From Opisthorchis felineus (taxonomy: Eukaryota > Platyhelminthes > Trematoda > Opisthorchiida > Opisthorchiidae), in the NCBI GenBank assembly GCA_004794785.1, contig SJOL01002263.1, positions 11,800-75,799 on the forward strand: a stretch of 64,000 nt of DNA, read 5' to 3'. Under the pieces are notes generated by a model that saw only the letters and a program-made list of their open reading frames with translations, was not told the DNA's origin and did not search any database. The position numbers were made by a program, and so were the translations under genes. Below, one piece after another: positions 54,501 to 63,500 of this stretch. Numbering within the stretch: position 1 is the first letter of the stretch; every line of letters starts with the position of its first letter.

Positions 54501-57500
54501 AAGGCAATACGCATACATTTGCTGAAAGATTTCGCTTTTCCTGGAGCTTAGCAAGTAGGTGCCATCAACAAGTTCCGGATGAGCTGACTGTATTAAAGTA
54601 CGGCTCATTGCTAAGTCAGTAGGATGTTCGAGATATCACAGTAAATTTCCTAGGCGAAACACAGTACTCACAGGATCGCGTGCATTTTGGGTTCAAGTAG
54701 AACGTGAGCTTGATGGAAACTCGGGGACTGTGCCCGTCTGAATAACACAACGAAGAGCAAAATGGTCGTGGAATGTCGGGAAGTTTTCAGCAGCCTAATG
54801 AGTAGTGCGTTCCGTCTTCACAATTGTACACATTTAACACACGATCCAGAGGGTTGGTAGTCCTTGCCGAGGTCGATAAATCCCGTGGAGGGTCAACTCA
54901 AGTAGATTAAGTTGGGCAAGCGCTGCATCACAGCCTCGCATAATGCTTGGCGTTTTCCTCCACTTCATTTTCCATATCATCTACAACTTGTTATAAAGAA
55001 AGGAGGATAAATGTTTGTCTATTAGCATGCTGTCTGAAGAAGGCCCTGCCTTATTATCACCTTGGAGGCAACGTAGCTCAATATGAACTCCCTTAGAGAT
55101 AGCGAACTATGGGGATTCCAGCCGATGGCAGTAGCGTCCTCGCCTTCAGAGTCTATCAAGAATTTGGAGGAAGAAAACATTTCTACTGGTTCACACCTTC
55201 TGGTGTTCCAACACTCATTCGCAGATGTCCCCTAGCTGATTTAAAGGGATGTTTTCTAGTACCAAACAACAGAATGACCACGCTGTTAGGCGTGGTCAGA
55301 ATTTAGATTCGTGCGAATGTAGTTCTGAAACTCAACCGAAGACACTATTCGTAAGTATGCTGAAAACCCTGGAACTATTGGGTGAATCTCAAGTTGAAAG
55401 TTGTGGCCTCTTCTCCTTTGGTTAGTTTTAAGATTGGCGGAATCTCACATGTCCTAGCATCGATTCGCGAGTGCAGCTGGTGTATCTTTTCTGTACACAA
55501 GAAAAGTTTCGGAACGCTAGTTAGCAAGCCAAGCTGATGTTTCCGGCAACATTCCTCCGCAGGCCCTAGGTCCCACAATCAGATTACGGGTTACCAGTCT
55601 AGCCTCGGCAGGCCGCACTGCTTCGTTTCGTACGCAATTTTGCGGGGAGGTTCATAGATCTTGCAAGTAAATTATCAACCAGTGATGGGACATCCTTCAT
55701 TGACGGTTGAGAATTTTGATATTTTCTATTCTATTCCATATTTTCTGTCCCCTACGATACTAATAATGCACGTGTGTGCTACATTTTTATTACCATTGTA
55801 GTAGAATCTTAGGAATTTGGCAGGACGAAACCGCTATTTTTCCAGAGGAACTGTTGTCCCTAAAGCCCTGCCAGTAGTTGTGGATAGCAGAAACACTCAT
55901 TTCTGTATCACATACGGCCAAGTCTGCACCAGAAATGTGGCAGTGGTGTGCTCACACTATCATAATTGGTGATCCTTCTGATGGTTTTTGAAGAGGATTC
56001 AACCGTATAATTAGCATAGCTATTCTTGAAAATGAAAGGCAACAACAGTTTTGCACGATATTATGGACTTATTTTGTTGTCTCATCAGTTGCGTACCAAA
56101 GATATGAACTTGGAGAAATGACTGCGCCAAATCTTTTCCGTATTCTCAGTAAGACGAACGGCTGCTAAGGCCACAACCATCTGTAAGTAGAAACCAAACC
56201 GACACACACAGATGCAGACCTTCTTTCCTTTGGAGGGCCCACGGTAACCTGCAATACATGACTTTTATATGATGATTTTCCCATTTATTTATTCGCTATT
56301 TAGACCTTTAGTACGCGCGTGTTTAGATACCACGGAATAAGTCTAAAAATATTACTGAAAATATGTAGCTAAATTCTATTTTTAAGGTGTTCAACTCTGG
56401 TCACTTGGTTGAAGGCATGACTATCCATCGGAAGTAAGTTGAATTAGGGCACCAACCTTTGATTAATCCACACAACCATGTGACTACTTCTTTCTGAACA
56501 CTTATCGGGAAGAAGTCGTGGACTTCGACTTGCAATGGATGTGCAGTTATAAAGATGGTCCGATCCTCTTTGGGAATCATCTAGTAGGTGTACATGGATG
56601 GAAACCAACTGAAATTATTTGGTTTTGCTAATCGGCTAGCGGACTCGTAGTGATGTGGCAGGCCGCTTGACCATAGTGTTATATATCCGATCCCCCTACA
56701 CCCAACAAGTGGGCCGCGTTGAAAGACGTTGATTGTTGACGCTTTTTCGGATTCTGACCAGAGGTAATTTCAACTCACGGTGGCCACATGAGCTTGCAAT
56801 ATACTTCCATACGTGAACTTATTTGTAGATTTCAACGTTTGTTTCTTTGCCAGGGCAGCGGCTTTATTCTCCTGTCACCCTTCCAGTCAGGTCACCAACC
56901 GGACAGCCAAAACGATCACCACAGCTGGAGCCGGCAAGCAGTGCTGATTACCGGTGGAACCCGGTTACGGACGAACCAGCACCACCTAGCTTAACAAGAC
57001 GTCTTTCGGCCTTCCCTGTAAGTGAACTTCTGAGTCAGACATATTTTAATGGAATTCTAATGTATATTCCTCTTCTCTTTTCTAGTCACTGGAGAACTTT
57101 TCGGTACAATCAAAGTAAGCGATCGATTTTGCTCCAACGCCTGCTTATTGAGTACACAAAAATACTAGCCTGGTTGCTTTCCCTTGTGACCTTGACCACA
57201 TTCGTATTTATGAAGTCTATACAACAATAACTGTGCAACATATCAAGGCACACGATAGCCGCAAATTCAAGCCAACATGCAAGCCTACCTGAATGAAGTT
57301 ATAAAGGCTGCAATCAGCCTAGTGTCGACAGGCTATATCAATTTTTGTAAGGGGGGCGACACGAGAGGGACTGTCGGGAGGTGAATTATTCCACTATTAC
57401 TAACTTATGACGGATGCAAAAGGTTTTGATCCCCGGATCAATAGTAAAAGTGCTGTAACTGCGATACAGATACCTTCCCTGCAATGTAGGCTGCATCAGT

Positions 57501-60500
57501 GCCTGTGAAACGTAATGGAATACAGAGCAGGTTGGATGATTGCTTGGGATTACAGAAAGCGTGACAATTAAGCACATCAAAGACACCCTTGCACGTAATG
57601 TCAGTTCCTTCTGAGGACAAAGTACGGAGCTGAATTGTCTTACCTATGATGCAACACTGCTGGCTGCTTTCTGTCGTTACTCTGAATGAGAAACAAAGTT
57701 GAATTCCATGTTGGCTAGAGTTGAAGGCTGATGACTGATGCTTCAACATTCGGCTCGTTCACAGTTTCCTAAATTCGTTTACGCCGTACGAAGTCTTTCG
57801 TACAAGTGCCGTTTGTCCCTCTTTTCCAGCCTTTAGACAATTGCAAATGGACAAAATTGCTGGTTGATAAGGCTAAGTTTTGACGCTTTCATCGGAGGCA
57901 TTTCCTACTGCCGAACTGTGTTGTAGTAGATGATCGGCTCAGGACTACGGTCCAAATACTTGTATGACATCTTTAGCGGGTATTTAAAGGTGCTGTCGAA
58001 CGAAAACTAATACAAAACAACCCAAGTCCTGTCTAGCTTGTAGCTCATTATAGATAGAGCTATCTGGGACACGGATTCGGCCAATGTTCATCTCTTTAGG
58101 CCGATATGGATAAAACGGGAAGGTGCTCACTACCAAAGCTGTCATTAGGGTAAACTGCATGAAGATCTCATGCATTTATTTTGTGGGCCGACAAAACCAG
58201 GAAGCAATAAGGCGACGTACTGAAAGTCATATACCAACCTGACGAGGCTAAAAATGTGTGGAGATTTTATACTCATAGTATTCGAAACAGCTACCTAAAA
58301 CACCTCGGTAAACGAGCGCAGAAATCATGTTTCATCAATCACGGTTTGAACTGGTGTTGCAGTCCAAGGGCACAAGACCATTCACAATATCGAGATTTTG
58401 TCAAAAATCCGCATAGGCAATCACAATGACGAACATCGCTGCCTTATTCTGAGTAAAGTTGTGATAAAATATTCCTTCTACTTCAGGATTTCACTTCCAC
58501 ACTTGTGTATAAGACTAACAAGTCTTGAGAAGGGTTAAGTTTCAACGCGCAAAAACATTCAGGAAACAATATCTACAGTAGTAAGAAGTGAAAATCCAAT
58601 CACAGTAGTCAACAAGGTATTTTTTTCACAAATGAAACAATATAAAAAGAAGGGTTGATTAAGCTAATGGGGTGGAAGGACAGAATGTATTTGACCGCGC
58701 TGGTAGACAGGAGTCGGCAAGTCCCTCACCAATTAATTAATCTCAACTATGACTTAGTATCCCCCAGGGCTATTTGGCGGCCACAACATCCCACTTTGTT
58801 CACCTACAGTCATAAAGGGAACAACCAAAACTATTTGTTCGTCTGATATATTTCCAACTGGAGTATTAGCGGAGCGATCGTTGAAAAAATCTAGTCGGGT
58901 GGATGTAACATGCTAATCACCAGGTTGCCAAGAAACATTCGACGACCCACAAAGAATTTCGTCCATCTAGAGACTTGTTTAAAAGTTGCAGTTCCCTAGT
59001 ATCCGCCAAGCTCGTGTCCTACATGAATATCTAATTTCACGTAACTTAAAAAATACACACGTTCGCAAACAAAGATTATGAATATCATAGACAATACATT
59101 CAGCGAAATTCAGTTGAGTCGCTCGTCAACGTCAACTTAGTTTGGTTTTCGAGCAGCTTGACAGAAACTCGTAGACTGTGTCTACCCAAAAGCCTCGTCG
59201 TGTGCTGTCGAAGGCTCCTCAGTAGCTTAAGCCTGGTGTATTCCGTCAACAAACTGCATTAAAGTTCAAGTTTTGTTCCGGAGTAGTTTGGATACAAAAC
59301 GACTGGGTTGCTCCCACCCCAAAATGTCACAGGATTACAACTGTCTGCACCGGTTTTCACCACAGAAAAGGAAAATTCGTTTGCTGCTTTGCAATGCCGA
59401 AACAAAAATCAAAATAAAATTTTGTAGTGGATTCCGTCGCATAAATTTTTTTGCTAAAATTTCAGGCATGGCGGACAAACGCGATTTCGAGGGTTCGGAG
59501 GTAGGAAAAACACAGAAGCGTTGGAATCCATTTTGGATCGACTGAGAAAGTCGGATGAGCAGGAGAAGGTAAAAAGATTTCTGATTTTCCGTTGGAATGA
59601 AACCGTTATTACATACCGAACAAATGGTTGCCCAGTTGAATCAAAATGGCTTTTTGGTAACTGTGGATTATCACTGCTGAACTAACGAGGAATCTTTGGT
59701 TGAATGGCACATTCAAAAACCGAGTCGAATACAATGAAATTAGAATGCCACTCTCTTCTACAGTTGAGTCAGACTCAGTTGTAATTCCCCGAAGATAAAA
59801 TGTGTTCGAGAAGATAATGGCTTGCCTAGTTTGATGGGCAAGCAGTTCGTGTTTTTGTAGCGAACGTAGCGTTTAAATATCGGGAGAGCTGGTGATGCAA
59901 AATCACCCTCCAAGAAAAAATTGCACGAAGAAATAAACATTTTGCAGGGAGAAAGTTTCGCAGTTTGGCATATCTGTGTTGCAGTCTTCTTGTAGAAAAC
60001 CATTTCACCGAGACTGCTTAAAAAGCTCCCATGTATCTGGAATGGCTTTTTTATCTCTGGCAACGGCAGATTCTCCTGAGAAACAGTTTGAAACTACTCG
60101 AAAAGAACAAGGTTCGCCCATCAGTGAATAATTAGTATTCAAGCTTTTCATAGTCCATTTACCGTGGTATTGGGCTACCGAATGTTGTACGGACTGTATC
60201 CTTTCAACTTCGAAAGTGTCTTCAAGTCACTTAGCTGCAAGCACAGTCGATTTCGTTTTAGAAGGCAGAAAATTGTGGTGGCTAACGAGATCATACGAAT
60301 CAACAATAGCCCGTAATGTTTTTTTGCTTTTTTAAATAGATGTCATCACTTATCGGAGTAGCCAACATTTCATTCGTTCGGATCAGTCGAACTCTGTCGC
60401 TGTCTGTTTATTTTTCTCTTAATCAATTTTTGAAGCATACTTTCCACTTCCCCTCTTGCAGGCCAAACGAAGCGAAGCCCCAAGAACTAGTGTATGGAGG

Positions 60501-63500
60501 AGCGAATTTGCGAAACGCTTTTCTGTTGTCGCATTAAGACAACCTTCTACGAAAACTGAGAGCTTGGGGGCACTATCGGAAGTAGAAATGTCAAACATGA
60601 CCACCATATTCTCTCACATCCTTTACCTGTCCAGCGAATGTCTGATTTCCGAGCCGCGGGAATTGCGACAATGTGGACGAACCGTAAGCTCCTACGCTTC
60701 CTTATGCTACTGCGTTTTTTCACGATAGTTTATTTTTTGTAATGAAATTGCAAACTGGGTTGCTGACTACCACATAGAAAAGCTTTGCGAGGAGTAACCT
60801 GAATATCTGGAGTAACTACCATTGTGTTTTATTAGGGATGAAAATTTATCAGGTCAGCTTGCAAAACAGTATCTTTGGTTCAATAACTGAGACTTAACCA
60901 GTGCAACGGGAACACTAAAATTTAAAAGGCTGATTAAAATTTGTAGACACCCACATACCAAGTTTCCTCACTTTGGAGCTACTCAAACTGGCATGCTCCT
61001 GAAAATCCTTACTCTAATTCCGTGTTTGACAGAGGAGTTTTTCCCGTGTATACAAGTGGTATCGTTTCGGGGACAAACATTGAGGCACCTGGAATAAATA
61101 AGCAAGTAAGCAAGCAAGTAATTAGGTAAGTGGGCTAATACTTAACTGGTGGCGCACTGAACGCCCCCCTCGTGATGCCGACTGGGTAACCGGAAGGTCA
61201 GACTGGGTGAGCTAAGATTTCAGAAATTCCCGAGAGGTCCAACCATTTTGTAGGTTTGGTTTCAAAGCACTGGTAAATTTCGACAGTGAACAACATTCTG
61301 CAGGTGCTGCCTCTGCGCCAGTTTCTGTCAGCAAACACGAGAGACTTCTTGAGCTCACGTGTGAGGACGTTGTGATTTCCACCTCAGGAAAAATTCCAAC
61401 ACAAAACCAAACCATGATAAACTTGAGGGAGTTTTCGAAACTTTCCGAAAAGATATGATGGATTGTCTGATGGTAAGGACTTATAGACATTCTTCAAGAC
61501 TTGTTTACACTGGATAAGGTGGTCAATCTGAGTACCGAAGAGAATTTCGATCAGACGCTGGGCACGGAAAAAGCAATTTAGTGGAAACAGATTGTTTGAT
61601 TAAAAGCAGAATGACGATGGCAAATTAACAAAATCGAACTCTCAAGAGACCACAATTTGAAACGTGTAGGTCATCCTGGCCGTGAACAATAAGCTTGGAG
61701 CCTGTTTGACGGATTTTTAAACTGCCTACACTATCAGTGCACTTGCTTCAGAAAAAAAATTTCCCGAGTGCTTACTGGAACCGGTACCAAACTACTCCGG
61801 GATAACATAAAATTATAAAAAGCTGTTTACCATAAAATCAAGCGTGTTTTATAATATGAAAGTCAATTTTCCACTTCGGTTTACTGCAGACATTATCTGA
61901 GACCATACGTCTTCTGCGCTGGTACAACACAGATATGGTTTCAGAATTCCTAACAAACAATCTCATACTCCAGCCAACTCTAATGACCTACGTGGCCCTG
62001 AAAATTCTACGATCCTCCCTTGATGAGTTTGTCCTCTATGATCGACTCGTCTTTTGCAATGAGGACTTTGCACCGATGGACGTAAACGGGTGCAACTATC
62101 CCGACTCTCGGAATAAACACGGGCAGGTCGTGGATCTTTTTCCAAATGGATATTTTCTTAATGTACCGCTCATTCGCGCCCTGTTCAATGTCAGTCAATC
62201 TGCCTCATGGCTACGCGCATGTCAGCATTACTTAACAGATGAGAGCATACCGACATTCGTCACACTCCCCGCTTTCCGTTGCATTGTTGCGACCTTGAGT
62301 TTGGCTCATCTCCTGCCAAAATTTAACCAAGCAGCCCGTTATACGGAGAGTTTGAAGCCATCATCGGGCGGAGAAAAATCGGAGCCCATCTTACTTGGTA
62401 TCGATGCTGCCAGTCTGGTAAGTAATTATTGGGCATTAATTTACCTAGACAGCTTTGGAAACGTTTAATCTAAAGCCGAAATACCTATAAACACAGTATG
62501 CCAGCACTGAAATCTTTGTTCCAAACAATCCCGTTGAGTTCAGCAGCTTGTGAACGCACCTTCATGAGTCAATTCCTGGCTGTTGGTTTATAGTGCCCTG
62601 ACCGAGACTATTCTTCGTGGTCGAGGTGTCGAAATTTCAGTTTAGAAATATTGCATGCTTCTGATTCTATAATTGAAAAATTGGAAATCTTGCGTGGCCC
62701 GACAATAGAGGAGTTAAAAAGTGACAAAGTTCACAGAAAACACATCAGCTTGACAGAGTGCTTTTGTTAGCCTTGTTTCTAATTGATTTTGGACGTCTAA
62801 TGACTTTTTTGCCTGTCGCTATTGTTTGGACTGGTGGGCGTAATAGTACTATTCGCACTAATATCAACCACTTGCACTCCGCTTTGTATTCGTATCGGAG
62901 AAAACTCCTCGCAGTGTATAAAGTGAACACAGATTTAAGTACTATAGACCAGCAGATTTTTTCGAATGCTAATCCAAATACTGTGCTTTTTTAGAAACCT
63001 TTTTCTGATTTTCCAATACTGTTTTGACCTTGGGTTAATACTGGAGTTAGTACCACTGATTTACCTTGACCCCACATAATTCACCTAGGTTTTGCAAAAT
63101 AGGTTGGGGAATTTAGTAAGACAATCAGAGGAAAGAGGATTTCGCTGCTATCTAAGCAACCTGTGGACAGGATAGAACTACCTGTAGAATTTTCAAAAGC
63201 AATGTAGTCCCATATGTCGGTATTTTATAAGTGGAATCGATAACGAAGTTCAGGGTTTAAACACTTTTCAGTTGGGAACCTTAAGATTTTCGTTGAGGTT
63301 AAACTCTTGCGAAGGGATCTGTTCTTTATCAGTTGAGCAAAGCCAAACTGGGTTAGATTTTTCTGCAGATCCGCTCATCCTTACCGGAATCACGTCAACT
63401 GCACCTCAGAATTTACGTTCGTTGAAAAATTCTGGGAAGTAATCAGCCATTTGGATGCGCCGTTGAGAGGTAGTTGTGGCCTTGTTTGTGGCCTTATGCG

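Noticed and set aside
61388..61472. Possible exon with acceptor CCACCTCAG and donor ATG|GTAAGG encoding KLEGVFETFRKDMMDCLM
   Set aside because: It leaves in phase 0 as needed but enters in phase 2, while the preceding exon ends in phase 0; no linking exon was found.
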